Assembly (NCBI GenBank): GCA_963729275.1
Contig: CAVSNH010000004.1
Span: 620,001-684,000 of the forward strand
Reading direction: 5' to 3'
Length of the DNA stretch: 64,000 nt
Origin: CAVSNH01 sp963729275
GTDB lineage: Bacteria > Actinomycetota > Acidimicrobiia > Acidimicrobiales > RAAP-2
Position numbers and translations under genes: made by a program. The notes under the pieces are model-generated. The model worked only from the letters and a program-made list of their open reading frames with translations. It made no database searches and was not told the origin of the DNA. This document shows positions 44,646 through 53,839 of this stretch, one piece after another; position 1 is the first letter of the stretch; each line of letters starts with the position of its first letter.

Positions 44646-44966
44646 CGCGGTCGAGGTCGTACACCCCGATCGCCTCAGGTCCGATAGGGATCAGAGAACA
44701 CCCACGAGCACTTGAGGCCGCGACGACCGCAGCCGCAAAGTGATCTCCCACAGTCGGATGAAGCCACGGCCGACGGAGCGCCGATCCGGGGTCCAGCCGT
44801 GGTCGGGATCTTGCCCGCCCCAGCACCCGCCCACCGTGGCACCCTGCTGTGCACAGCGGCTGCACCGGCCACGGGACCTCGACCGAGTCGACGGTCATCC
44901 CGAACGGTTGTGCCGACGGCAGTGGCAGCCCGGAGGCGACGGTTGGCCCATCAGCGCCCGAAATAT
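44646..44966. other. intergenic stretch without a recognised gene
   Basis: I see no supported gene or regulatory element here. It separates the sulfotransferase start from the terminator of the secreted Ig operon. Confidence 0.5.
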
Positions 44967-45000
44967 GACGATCCCCCGGGCACAAGCCCGGGGGATCGTC
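44967..45000 (-). terminator. strong intrinsic terminator of the secreted Ig-repeat operon
   Basis: A perfect 15-bp stem (GACGATCCCCCGGGC with GCCCGGGGGATCGTC) around a 4-base loop, 24 bp past the stop at 45025. On the minus strand it is followed by ATATTTCG, a short T-rich tail. The longest perfect stem I found in the window. Confidence 0.85.
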
Positions 45001-45024
45001 CTCAGAGATCGTGCTGCGGTCCGA

Positions 45025-46836
45025 TCAGCTGATCGGCGGCACCACCTCTTGCGTGTAGTCGAGGTGGCTGGACTGGAAGTCGCCGTCGTTCGGGTAGTTC
45101 ACGCTCACCGTGTAATTGGTGTCACCGTCGGGCAGGTTGAGATCGTTCAACGTGCCCGATGGCAGGTAGCACTGGGCTATCCCTTCGTCGTAGGCACCGT
45201 TGTCCAGCGGGACGGTGTTGCCGTTCTCACAGGTGTAGGTGTTGTTGTTCGGGTCAGTGATGGTGAAGGTGACCGATCCGGTGGGCGGCCCCACCAGAGT
45301 CGACCCGGCGCTTCCGTCGGCGGCAGTGACCTCTGCGGTGAGTGACACTGGGTCGCCCGAGATCGACGGGTTCTCCGACGAGACGACGGCAATGGACGTC
45401 GGCGCCAGGCCGATGCGCGTCTTCGCCGCCCTGGCCGTGCTCGGCAGGTAGTTGGTGTCGCCCTCGTATGCGGCGGTGATCGTGTACTCGCCGGGGAACT
45501 CCCCACCGGCGACGGTAAGAACGGCCTGCCCGGTGCTCGGGTCGACCGGCTCAGGGGTTCCCTGGCAGCCATTGTTGCCGTTGTCATTCTCCCCGCACAC
45601 GCTGATGTCGACGTACCCCGTCGGGGGGAGCGAGCTGGGAGGTCCGAGGCCGGTGACCTTCGCTGTCACATTGAACGTTTGTCCGGCGGTAAGGCCGTTG
45701 GGGTGACTCATCGTCGTGTCGGTCGAGAGCTCACCACTGGTCTCGTACAGCGTGGCCGAGGTACCCGCGTAATTGGGATCCGAGAGCGTGGCCGTCACCG
45801 TGTAGTACACCGTGGCGGGGAGACCCGCCGAGAAGGTGCACGTCGCCGTGTCCGATCCCGGCACGCCGCTGAGTGGCTGCGTGTCACCGCCGTCGCAGGT
45901 TTCCGATTGCTTCGCCTTGCCGGCCGGGACGACCGAGAAGACGAGTGACCCAGTCGGCGTTCCCGTGCCCGGGCTGTTGGTAGTCACCGTTCCAGTGAAG
46001 CTCACCGCCGACCCAGCCGAGATGGTACAGACGTCGCCACTGCAGTCGTTGGGACTGGCCGAGAGCACGATGGTGGTCGCGGCCTTGTCGACGTTCTGCT
46101 TGAGCTTCGGGCTCGTACTGGCGGCGAAGTTCGGATCCTCACCGTACGAAGCGGTCACCGTGTACGGCGAACCGCTGGCGTCCAATCCGGCAGAGATCGT
46201 GCAGGATGCCATGTCGCTCGAGACCGAGACGGTGTTGCCGCCATCACAGGTCACGCCGACAAACGTCACCGAGCCGGTCAACGTCCCCACGGCCGGCGCC
46301 GTGATGCCGACGGTGGCTACGAAGGTCACCGACTCACCGGACACCGACGGATTGCTCGATGAGGTCACCCCTGTTGTCGTCCCACCCTTGCTGACCGGCT
46401 GGCTCAGTGAACCGGAGCTGGGGTTGAAGTCGGAGTCAGTGGTGTCGGTGTAGGCGGCCGACACCGAAAGAGGCGAGGCCGACGCCGGTGCACCGCCGCT
46501 GACCGAGCACTGGGCGGTCCCCCCGCCGGACAGGGTGACGGTATCGCCCGAGTCACAGTTGGCCGTGTAGCCACCGCCCCCGGTGATGGTGAACACCACT
46601 TGCCCGTAGGGGGTCGGCGCTGCCCTGGGACTGGACTTGACCGTGGCCGTGAAGACCACCGCTTGGCCGGTCACGAGCGATTTAGGCCCGCTCACCGCGG
46701 TCGACGTGGAGTAAGGCGGCCTGGGCGCGGCGCCGGCGGATGCCTGGATGACGGCACTCGCCACCGTCGTCACTACCGCGGCAGCTACCGCCGTCCGAAT
46801 GAGGATGCGCTTCAGAGAGTTCTTGGTGCTTTTCAT
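45025..46836 (-). CDS. secreted protein with five Ig-like (Big_3_5-type) repeats
   Basis: 603 residues. Sec-type signal: MKSTKNSLKRILIRT then a hydrophobic stretch, cleavage near ASAGAA. Then about five bacterial Ig-like units of roughly 105-120 residues, each opening with a T-x-V/I strand and a V/I-S-G-x-x-V-x-F/L-T-A-x-V block (for example NPSVSGESVTFVATV, NPSISGDPVSLTAEV). Units carry paired Cys in the C-D-G-G/S-x-T pattern. No LPXTG or C-terminal membrane anchor. GGGGAG lies 5 bases before the ATG. Its start follows the upstream gene's stop by one base. Likely a cell-surface or matrix adhesin-type protein. Confidence 0.82.
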   Translation of the reverse strand: MKSTKNSLKRILIRTAVAAAVVTTVASAVIQASAGAAPRPPYSTSTAVSGPKSLVTGQAVVFTATVKSSPRAAPTPYGQVVFTITGGGGYTANCDSGDTVTLSGGGTAQCSVSGGAPASASPLSVSAAYTDTTDSDFNPSSGSLSQPVSKGGTTTGVTSSSNPSVSGESVTFVATVGITAPAVGTLTGSVTFVGVTCDGGNTVSVSSDMASCTISAGLDASGSPYTVTASYGEDPNFAASTSPKLKQNVDKAATTIVLSASPNDCSGDVCTISAGSAVSFTGTVTTNSPGTGTPTGSLVFSVVPAGKAKQSETCDGGDTQPLSGVPGSDTATCTFSAGLPATVYYTVTATLSDPNYAGTSATLYETSGELSTDTTMSHPNGLTAGQTFNVTAKVTGLGPPSSLPPTGYVDISVCGENDNGNNGCQGTPEPVDPSTGQAVLTVAGGEFPGEYTITAAYEGDTNYLPSTARAAKTRIGLAPTSIAVVSSENPSISGDPVSLTAEVTAADGSAGSTLVGPPTGSVTFTITDPNNNTYTCENGNTVPLDNGAYDEGIAQCYLPSGTLNDLNLPDGDTNYTVSVNYPNDGDFQSSHLDYTQEVVPPIS

Positions 46837-46837
46837 C

Positions 46838-47488
46838 TCAGCTCCCCGCCTGGATCGTGACCGAGCCGGTGACCACGTCACCGCGCCGCTTACCGACAGG
46901 TATTGACTTGACACCCTTGCGCCCACATTTCGCATCGATCATGCCGCCACGCTTGTCCGAGGTGAGCCCGCTGGGGGTGCCGCTCTCGCCGTTGTAGGAA
47001 CCCGCAGTCACGCTCGTCGGGAGAGAGACATCGAAGGCCCCCCCACCGTTGTCGCCATTGGGGTCGTAGAGCGCAGAGGCACCGTTGATCGAGATCGAGG
47101 ACGCATCGATCTTGCCGCCACTGCCCTTCCACGTCACTCCGCCAGTGAGCGCGGGCAGGCTCGAGCCATTGAACACGGCGCCGCAGTTGTTGTTGATCGT
47201 GCTCGAGGCGGTGGCCGACAACTTGCCGCCCGAGAGAGTCACGCCCCCGCCCGACGCGCCCGGCCCCGAGCAGCCCAAGAGATCGGCCTTGACCGACACG
47301 GTGTCGGCTTTCGTGCCGCCATTGACCAGCGCCGGGCTGAATTTAAGTGTTCCGGTGACGCCGCAGGTGATGGTGCCGGAGAGCGAGACCGGCGGTGTCC
47401 CTGCCCCTGCCACCCCCCCTTGGGCGAACACCATGCCGCCCATAACCATGGCCAGGAGGCCTGCCCCCGACAAGACTCTTCGAATCAT
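46838..47488 (-). CDS. small secreted protein, partner of the Ig-repeat protein
   Basis: 216 residues. Signal peptide MIRRVLSGAGLLAMVMGGMV with cleavage near GAGT. The mature part is Gly/Ser/Thr-rich, predicted all-beta, with four or five Cys (TCGVTG, LLGCSG, NNNCGA, AKCGRK). A beta-sandwich seems likely; no family recognised. Its TGA and the Ig gene's ATG are separated by one base (TGAGATG), so they are co-translated and probably work together at the cell surface. GGCGGGG provides the ribosome site. Confidence 0.75.
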   Translation of the reverse strand: MIRRVLSGAGLLAMVMGGMVFAQGGVAGAGTPPVSLSGTITCGVTGTLKFSPALVNGGTKADTVSVKADLLGCSGPGASGGGVTLSGGKLSATASSTINNNCGAVFNGSSLPALTGGVTWKGSGGKIDASSISINGASALYDPNGDNGGGAFDVSLPTSVTAGSYNGESGTPSGLTSDKRGGMIDAKCGRKGVKSIPVGKRRGDVVTGSVTIQAGS

Positions 47489-47841
47489 TGATCCCCGCCT
47501 TTCACGACTCGTGGTCGCTGCCGTCCGTGTGTGACGCCCCCGAGCCCCTACCTCATCCGCCGACGCGTCCTTCCGACCGTCGGAAACCAGAGGGGCCGCC
47601 CGGGTGGACTGTATGCCAGCCATTTCTTGCCTGCAACCCATTCGATCAGTGGGTTGCAATCCGATTCGTTGGAGCGGAGGAGGCACGTCGTCGGGCGTCA
47701 CACGGAGGTCTCATGAGGGGGGCGCCTCGGTCCCGGCGTTTAGAGGACCGTGCGCGGCCGTACGACCACGCATGGCGTTGAAGCGCCGGCCGACCCGCCG
47801 GCCCTACGACGGCCGGATCGAGTCCTCCGTCCTGATCTCCC
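47489..47841. other. regulatory region upstream of the secreted operon
   Basis: No gene seen. It contains an interrupted palindrome at 47632-47658 and AT-richer sequence around it, the likely promoter area for the minus-strand secreted operon. The stop of the gene at 47842 forms its far edge. Confidence 0.5.
47632..47658. promoter_or_regulatory. 27-bp interrupted palindrome upstream of the secreted operon
   Basis: TGCAACCCA (47632-47640) and TGGGTTGCA (47650-47658) are perfect 9-bp arms around TTCGATCAG. About 145 bp before the first start codon of the secreted operon; candidate operator or leader hairpin. Confidence 0.55.
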
Positions 47842-49062
47842 CTACCAGAGGGCGTTCCAGTCGGTGACGGACAATCGGCGGAGCGAGGCCGTTGCCTCCG
47901 GCCGTGGGACCCGCACCGTCTCCACCCCGATCCATGTCGACTGGTCCAGTCCGGCCTCTTGCCACAGACGAAGGGGCACCGACGTCCAATCTCGGCTCTT
48001 CCGACCTCCCTTCGAATAGCCAGGTCGGACGAGGAGATGAGTCGGGCCGACCCCGATCACGACACATGGGCGGAGTTTTCCCGGGCCGTTCGGGCTGTTC
48101 GGGCCGTCCGGGTCGCTCATGTCGCTCGTGTCGCAGGGCCCGTCCTGACCGGATTCAGCGACCGCCCCTTTCCCGCCCTCCGGCGACTCGTCATCGTCCG
48201 TGTTGCGGTCGAATGGCACCCAGGCATAGACGACGGCTCCCACCAGTGCATGGGCGGGATCGAATTCCTCTCGTTGGGCGGGCGTGAGGGACGGCTGACG
48301 AACGAGAGCGGGCACGGACCGCTTCTCCGGCGCAGCCGGCGTCGACTGCTCTGCCGACGGTCCCACCCGCTCCTGCTTTCGAGCAGAACGGACGAGAGCA
48401 GCGGCCCGCTCCGCCGTCTCGTGCCGGCGCCGGCGGTCTTCGGCTGCAGTCTTCCGTCGCTCCCGGCGAGCTGCCCTCTGCTCGGCCGTGGCCCGTCGTG
48501 GCTCCGGCGCATCGCGGTCTCCGTCTTCATGGCGGAGATCATCGGAGTGGGCCACTGCACCTGTCTCCGGCTCGTTGGCGTCACCATGGCCGTCGGCGCC
48601 GTCTGGAGCGCGTGGCCCGTCGGCGAGGCCGAACCGTGCGTCGGTGGTGGCGATCTCGAAGCAGAGATCAGATGCCGGCATCGCGTTGGCAGCCACCGAC
48701 GCCAGCATCACGCCGACGATGCCGTCGGAGAAGGACTCGCGCACCGTGTCCACGGCCTCGAGCAGTTGCTCCCGGGAAGGGTTGTCCGAACGGTCGCCGA
48801 GGACCTCGATCGTCCGAGCCAGGCACTCGTCGGCGACGACGGTGGCCAGGTAGGGGAGCACCGTGCGATAGGGCGGTCGTACCACGGTGGCGCCGACTCG
48901 GCGGCTCCGGCGCAGGGCGTTGGCCGCATTGAGCACGGCGCGAGGAATCCCCGGCTGGGTCCCCAGATGGTCGACGGCGCCACGAAGGTTGGCATCCTCC
49001 ACCTTCGACAGCGCGGCGGCCAGCAACGACGTGCGGTCCCGGGCGGTGATGGTCGGCTGCAT
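47842..49062 (-). CDS. uncharacterised protein with PemK/MazF-like C-terminal domain
   Basis: 406 residues. N-terminal helical domain (about 1-145) of unknown function with VLPYLATVVADECLARTIE and ASDLCFEIATTDARFG. A disordered, highly charged middle (about 148-250) has a long Arg/Glu/Ala coiled stretch. The C-terminus (about 265-406) resembles PemK/MazF: LVGAVVYAWVPF, an acidic insert, then KLRPCVVIGVG (329-339), VRPGYSKGG and SVPLRLWQEAGLDQSTW. The order basic-RPCVVI then a Ser-Lys turn is the fold's core. MazF proteins are about 110 residues and cleave RNA; here the fold is fused to 260 extra residues. No antitoxin gene in tandem. Toxin activity is unproven. Confidence 0.7.
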   Translation of the reverse strand: MQPTITARDRTSLLAAALSKVEDANLRGAVDHLGTQPGIPRAVLNAANALRRSRRVGATVVRPPYRTVLPYLATVVADECLARTIEVLGDRSDNPSREQLLEAVDTVRESFSDGIVGVMLASVAANAMPASDLCFEIATTDARFGLADGPRAPDGADGHGDANEPETGAVAHSDDLRHEDGDRDAPEPRRATAEQRAARRERRKTAAEDRRRRHETAERAAALVRSARKQERVGPSAEQSTPAAPEKRSVPALVRQPSLTPAQREEFDPAHALVGAVVYAWVPFDRNTDDDESPEGGKGAVAESGQDGPCDTSDMSDPDGPNSPNGPGKLRPCVVIGVGPTHLLVRPGYSKGGRKSRDWTSVPLRLWQEAGLDQSTWIGVETVRVPRPEATASLRRLSVTDWNALW

Positions 49063-49290
49063 CTCTGACCTCTCTTACTGGCTCCGTCATCCGCAACGGC
49101 AACCCGGGTGGCCGGTCGAGCGCCCATCATCGCAGACCCCACAGCAATGACGACCCGGGCGGGCCGGCCTCCGCCGGCAATTCGGTCGACGGCGGAAGAT
49201 GGTGACGACGGCCGGTGTTGAAGGTGATGGAGCGTGTGGCTAGCCAGGCGGCGGCCGTACGATGTGGGGTGAAAACAGGAGAATGAAGGA

Positions 49291-49677
49291 ATGAGCAGCC
49301 CGATAGAAGGCCCGATAGAAGAGAGTGGTGCGAGTGATGCCGATGGCCTGTCCCACGAGACAGAGGAGACGGCGTCCACGGTGAGCCCGGGCGACGCCCT
49401 CCGTTCGTTGTCCGCCGAGGCGGAGCGTCGAGGCACCCGCCTGGTGTCGGCTCACGCCATGCAAGCTCGTCTTTTTTCCGTCTACGACGCGGCGGCGGCC
49501 GCCGAGGTTGCCCTCTCCCTCGTGCAAGACCAGCTGACCCGGACCCTCGACCGTCGGTACTACGAGCCCGAGGAGATCGAGGCCATGGCGGCTGAGCTGG
49601 ATGCCATCCTGGCCCTCGAGGCGCTGGAGTCAGAAACAGCCGAGATGGCCGAAGGCGTGGGGCCCCGAGCGGAGTAG
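49291..49677 (+). CDS. small acidic helical protein of unknown function
   Basis: 128 residues, acidic, no membrane segment. AGGAG lies 9 bases before the ATG. The first 35 residues are Ser/Glu/Thr-rich and disordered and contain a PIEGPIEE duplication from a 12-bp DNA repeat. The rest (about 40-115) is two or three Ala/Glu/Leu helices. Divergent from the PemK-like gene by 228 bp. No family recognised; one could suspect a partner of the neighbour, but nothing here shows it. Confidence 0.6.
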   Translation: MSSPIEGPIEESGASDADGLSHETEETASTVSPGDALRSLSAEAERRGTRLVSAHAMQARLFSVYDAAAAAEVALSLVQDQLTRTLDRRYYEPEEIEAMAAELDAILALEALESETAEMAEGVGPRAE

Positions 49678-49708
49678 TCCGGCCTCGTCAGCCGGTCAGC
49701 CGACGACC

Positions 49709-50572
49709 TCACCACAGCCGGACGCTCATGGACTGGCTGGCCGTGGCCAGCAGCGTCCCGTCCTGCGACCACAGGTGTGCCACCCCTTGGCCGTAGCCGC
49801 CGACAAGGGCCTGCATCCCGATCTCGCAGAGGATCCACTCGGTCGGCTCGAGCTGGACCATCCGGATGGTGTTGTCGAGGCTGCGCGACATGGTCCTGCG
49901 GCCGAGCGGTTGGCTCACCGCCCCGGAGACGTAGTCGCCAACGACGGCCAGCATGGCCGCCGACGGGCCGAGGTAGGCGGGCACGTGCGCCCAGAGGGCG
50001 CTGGTCGGCTCACCGGTCATGCCGGAGCCTGCGTAGAGCTCCTCGAAGGTCAGACCTCGGGCGATGCGCACGTCGATGCGGTCGAAGATCGACGGTCCCC
50101 GATCGAAGGGGGGACGCCGCGGCGGACAATCCTCGGGTGGGGGCACGGTCGGCGCAGTGAGCCAGACCCCGTCGACATCGAGCTCGCCGGGCCAGCCGAC
50201 GGCGGCGTTGACGGTCAGGATCTCTTGGTCACCCACGCGACCGACCACCCGCCCTTGTGTCACCCGGCGACCCTCGGCGGCCAGGGTCACGGTGAGGTCG
50301 AGCTCGGAGTTGGTGCGGGCGTAGGAGAGGTACTGGGCCGTCGACCAGATGGTCGGTCGTCCCGAAGCGGCCTCGAGAGCCACCAGGGCTGCCCCGAGAC
50401 CACAGCCCCCGAAGAGGAACTGCCCGGGCGTGGTCAGCTCGGGGACAACCTGGAGGCGCCAGTGCAACAGGTCTTTCTGCGGCTCCATGCCGAAGAACTC
50501 GCGGGCCCCCGAGTTTTGGGGTGCTGCCGGTGCCGGCGCCGACTCGTCGCGGGCGGCCGAGCCGCCGTTCAA
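49709..50572 (-). CDS. acyl-CoA thioesterase, TesB-like double hot-dog
   Basis: 287 residues. Two hot-dog units (about 35-130 and 190-287). GQFLFGGCGLGAALVALEA and STAQYLSYARTNSELDLTV are the first-unit blocks; SLDNTIRMVQ and WILCEIGMQALVGGYGQG with SQDGTLLATASQS the second. Cleaves acyl-CoA to fatty acid and CoA. Its start overlaps the stop of an acyl-CoA dehydrogenase (50569-50572), so the two act in one pathway. Confidence 0.85.
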   Translation of the reverse strand: MNGGSAARDESAPAPAAPQNSGAREFFGMEPQKDLLHWRLQVVPELTTPGQFLFGGCGLGAALVALEAASGRPTIWSTAQYLSYARTNSELDLTVTLAAEGRRVTQGRVVGRVGDQEILTVNAAVGWPGELDVDGVWLTAPTVPPPEDCPPRRPPFDRGPSIFDRIDVRIARGLTFEELYAGSGMTGEPTSALWAHVPAYLGPSAAMLAVVGDYVSGAVSQPLGRRTMSRSLDNTIRMVQLEPTEWILCEIGMQALVGGYGQGVAHLWSQDGTLLATASQSMSVRLW

Positions 50573-51765
50573 CTCCTCGGGACCTTCGACCAGGGGAGGT
50601 CCTTGTCGACCCGAACATCACCGGGAAGGCCGAGGATGCGCTCACCCAGGATGTTGCGCTGGATCTCGGACGTGCCGCCTTCGATCGAATTGGCGCGCGA
50701 TCGGATGAACATCTTGCGTGCGCTTCCCGGAGGGCCGATAAGCCCCAGGTGCTCGGACCGGCGCATGGTGTAGTCGTAGCCGACGAGGGCCTCGGGGCCG
50801 AGGAGGTCGACACAGAGCTCGTAGATGCGTTTGTTGACCTCGGCGAACATGAGCTTGGCGATCGACCCCTCCGGGCCGGGATTGCCGACCTTTCGGTTCT
50901 GGCTGGCCCGGATGTTGGTGAACCGCAACACCTCGGCCTCGATCCACAACTGGCACAGCCGGTCGCGCCAGACGGGGTCGTGATGGGCACCCTGGCGGTT
51001 CCAGACTCGGAGGGCCTCGGCGATCGACCCCGAGCCACGGGTGGGAGGCCCACCACCACCGCCGATCGACGTCCGCTCGTTGGACAGGGTGGTGAGGGCG
51101 ACCCGCCACCCCTCCCCCACGTCGCCGATGCGATCGGCATCGGGAACGCGTACCTCGGTGAGGTACACCTCGTTGAACTCGGCCTCGCCGGTCATCTGCC
51201 GGAGCGGGCGGACCTCCACGCCGGGGGCGTGCATGTCGAGAGCGAGGTAGGTCAGCCCCTTGTGCTTGGGAGCCTCGGGATCCGAGCGAGTCACGAGCAT
51301 GCCCCGGTCAGCGATGTGGGCCAGGGTGTTCCACACCTTCTGACCGGTGATCACCCACTCGTCGCCGTCCCGCACCGCCCGGGTGGCGAGGCCGGCCAGG
51401 TCGGAACCGGCACCCGGCTCGCTGAACAGCTGACACCAGGACACCTCGCCCGTGAAGGTGGACCGGAGGAGACGTTGGCGCAGCTCGTCGGACCCGTGCG
51501 TCACCATGGTCGGCCCGGCCATGGTGAAACCAAAGAACTCGCGGGCGCCGAGGGGCTGTGCGCCTGCCGCACCCAGCCGGCGGTCCACCTCCCGCTGCAG
51601 CCCCGGCGGCAGGCCCAGGCCGCCCGACCCCTCGGGAAACGAAACCCAGGCGAGCCCGAGATCGAACTGTCGAGTCCGAAATTCCACGGGCGGGGCGTCA
51701 CGTGGGTCGATCTCCTCGAGCAGCTGGTCGATGCGTTCGTCGACGAGCGCCTCGGGGTCGGCCAT
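50569..51765 (-). CDS. acyl-CoA dehydrogenase
   Basis: 398 residues. FAD enzyme with CQLFSEPGAGSDLAGL, VITGQKVWNTLAHIAD and the catalytic-glutamate block SIEGGTSEIQRNILGERILGLP near the C-terminus (Glu in IEGGTSEIQ). Of the FadE type used in actinobacteria for branched, steroid or other unusual acyl-CoAs. ATGA-coupled to the thioesterase after it and 62 bp behind pdxH. Unlike the ACAD at 5041 it has the standard EGGT block. Confidence 0.9.
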   Translation of the reverse strand: MADPEALVDERIDQLLEEIDPRDAPPVEFRTRQFDLGLAWVSFPEGSGGLGLPPGLQREVDRRLGAAGAQPLGAREFFGFTMAGPTMVTHGSDELRQRLLRSTFTGEVSWCQLFSEPGAGSDLAGLATRAVRDGDEWVITGQKVWNTLAHIADRGMLVTRSDPEAPKHKGLTYLALDMHAPGVEVRPLRQMTGEAEFNEVYLTEVRVPDADRIGDVGEGWRVALTTLSNERTSIGGGGGPPTRGSGSIAEALRVWNRQGAHHDPVWRDRLCQLWIEAEVLRFTNIRASQNRKVGNPGPEGSIAKLMFAEVNKRIYELCVDLLGPEALVGYDYTMRRSEHLGLIGPPGSARKMFIRSRANSIEGGTSEIQRNILGERILGLPGDVRVDKDLPWSKVPRS

Positions 51766-51827
51766 GACCCGACGATACCGCCGCTACCGGCCCCCGGACC
51801 GCCCGCCGGCCGCGGCCTCCGCCGTGC

Positions 51828-52445
51828 TCAAGGCTGGAGCCGAACCACCTGCCAGCCGTCGTCCTGCCGTTCGTAGGCCAGGCGGTCGTGCAGCCGGTCG
51901 GCACGGTGCTGCCAGAACTCGAAAGCGTCGGGCTCGACTCGGTAGCCGCCCCACCACGACGGTCGGGGGACGTCGTCCCCGAACTCGAGGCGGACGGCCG
52001 TGGCCTGCGTCTCGAGTGTCTGCCGGTCGGCGATCGGTTGGCTCTGACGGGAGGCACGGGCACTGACGCGGCTGCCGGGCGCCCGCGAGGCGAAGTAGGC
52101 GTCCGACTGGGCGGGCGGGACCTTGGTCACCGCCCCTTCGATACGAACCTGCCGGGCGGGCGGGTCCCAGTGGAACAACAGCGCCGCTCGAGGGTTCACG
52201 GCCAGGTCTCGACCCTTGCGACTTTCGTAATTGCTATAGAAGACGAAGCCGTCCCGCCCCCACGCCTTCAGCAGGACCATGCGCACGGACGGTCGACCGG
52301 CGGCATCGGCGGTGGCCAGGGCCATGGCCTCGGGCGCCGGGACGACCCGCGAGGCCTCCTCGTACCATCGCCCGAACTGCACGAACGGATCGGAGTCGAC
52401 CACGCGCTCGTCGAGCGGTGGAACGCCAGAGGAGGGTGCAGGCAT
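51828..52445 (-). CDS. pdxH: pyridoxamine 5'-phosphate oxidase
   Basis: 205 residues, normal family length. FMN-dependent oxidation of pyridoxine/pyridoxamine phosphate to PLP. Family blocks: PFVQFGRWYEEA, MALATADAAGRPSVRMVLLKAW, FYSNYESRKGRDLA, ALLFHWDPPARQVRIEG, WWGGYRVEPDAFEFWQ and DRLAYER. The ATG at 52445 is chosen; 78 upstream in-frame codons have no similarity. Divergent from a class V PLP enzyme 115 bp away, whose cofactor it makes. Confidence 0.92.
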   Translation of the reverse strand: MPAPSSGVPPLDERVVDSDPFVQFGRWYEEASRVVPAPEAMALATADAAGRPSVRMVLLKAWGRDGFVFYSNYESRKGRDLAVNPRAALLFHWDPPARQVRIEGAVTKVPPAQSDAYFASRAPGSRVSARASRQSQPIADRQTLETQATAVRLEFGDDVPRPSWWGGYRVEPDAFEFWQHRADRLHDRLAYERQDDGWQVVRLQP

Positions 52446-52560
52446 CGCGTGCGACCCTACACAGAGCCCTCGCGCCGGCCCACGGCACTCGGGTGCTGAC
52501 CGCCCCCGACCGGTCGACCGCCGCTGACCGGGCGATGTCGGACCGGTAACGTCCGGCACT

Positions 52561-53781
52561 GTGCCCGGCCAGTCACCGTCACTCCCCATCGACGTCGCCA
52601 CCGAGCGCTCCATAACCCCCGGTTGCGCGTCGGTCGCGCACCTCAACAACGCCGGCGCCGCTCTGCCCACGGAGGCCACCCTGGCGGTCGAGATCGACCA
52701 CCTGCGGCTGGAGGCGCAGATCGGTGGCTACGAAGCCGCGGTGGTGGTGGCCGGGCGGCTGGCCGCCGTGCGTGCCGGGGCGGCCCAGCTGATCGGTGCC
52801 CAGGACGACGAGGTCGTCCTCACCGGGTCGGACACCCAGGGGTGGGGACGCGCGTTGTGGGGATTCGCCCTCGGGGGCGGGGTGGCCGAGGGCCAGCGCA
52901 TGCTCATCGACCGGATCGCCTACGACAGCCACTACATGGCCCTCCTCCAGGTCGCCGAGCACTGGGGAGCAACGATCGAGGTTGTACCGAGCCAGAACGA
53001 TGGAACCGTCGACCTCGATGCGCTGTCTGCTGCTCTCTCGTCGGGCCCGGTTGCCCTGTGCACTACTACCCACGTCGGCACCCATCGCGGTCTCGTGAAC
53101 CCGGTGGAGGAGATGGGCGTCATCTGCCGCGGGGCCGGTGTCCCCTTCTTCGTCGACGCCTGTCAGAGCGCCGGCCAGCTCCCACTCGACGTGGAGACCA
53201 TGGGTTGCGACGTGCTCACCGCCACCGGCCGTAAGTGGCTGCGCGGCCCCCGGGGGACGGGATTCCTCTACGTGCGCAGTGACTTGGCCGAGCGCATGGT
53301 GCCGCCCGGCGTCGGGGGGGATGGGGCCGTGTGGCTCGACGCCGACCACCTCCAATACCGACCGGGCACGGAGCGTTTCGTCGAGTTCGAGATACCGGTG
53401 GCCGCCCACCTAGGACTGGGGGCGGCCATCGAACACGCCGCCGTCCTCGGTATCGACACCATCAGTGAACGTGTGGCCGGCCTGGCCGACCAGTTGCGCG
53501 GCTTGCTCCGGGCGACGGACGGTGTGTCGGAACACGACGGGGGCGGTCGGCAGGCCGGAATCGTGTCCTTTACGGTCGAGGGGGTCGAACCGTTGGTGGT
53601 CAAGGGGGCGGCGGCGGCGGCCGGCATCAACGTCTCGGTCACCGAGGCGCCGGCAGCCCGCCTCGACATGGGTGGCCACCGTCCGACGACGACCGTCCGG
53701 GCCTCGCCCCACTACTACAACACCGACGAGGAGCTGGCGGCATTGGTCGAGGTCCTGGGCGAGGTGTCATGGGGACACTGA
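52561..53781 (+). CDS. class V aminotransferase, cysteine-desulfurase/EgtE-like
   Basis: 406 residues. PLP fold type I with VAHLNNAGAALP (25-36), FFVDACQSAGQLPLD (197-211; Asp199, Gln202) and Lys225 in TATGRKWLRGPRGTGF. Related to NifS-like C-S lyases and to EgtE of ergothioneine synthesis. There is no IscU, Suf or egtBCD gene nearby, so a specific pathway cannot be given. GTG start. Divergent from pdxH, which supplies PLP. Confidence 0.82.
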   Translation: MPGQSPSLPIDVATERSITPGCASVAHLNNAGAALPTEATLAVEIDHLRLEAQIGGYEAAVVVAGRLAAVRAGAAQLIGAQDDEVVLTGSDTQGWGRALWGFALGGGVAEGQRMLIDRIAYDSHYMALLQVAEHWGATIEVVPSQNDGTVDLDALSAALSSGPVALCTTTHVGTHRGLVNPVEEMGVICRGAGVPFFVDACQSAGQLPLDVETMGCDVLTATGRKWLRGPRGTGFLYVRSDLAERMVPPGVGGDGAVWLDADHLQYRPGTERFVEFEIPVAAHLGLGAAIEHAAVLGIDTISERVAGLADQLRGLLRATDGVSEHDGGGRQAGIVSFTVEGVEPLVVKGAAAAAGINVSVTEAPAARLDMGGHRPTTTVRASPHYYNTDEELAALVEVLGEVSWGH

Positions 53782-53839
53782 AAAGGGCACTGAAGAGAGC
53801 CACCGGCAATGGGTGCTGCCCGCTGCCCCTCCCACTCGG

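Noticed and set aside
44632..44985. 117-codon minus-strand frame between the secreted operon and the sulfotransferase
   Set aside because: It would start inside the strong terminator hairpin and lacks any recognisable fold.
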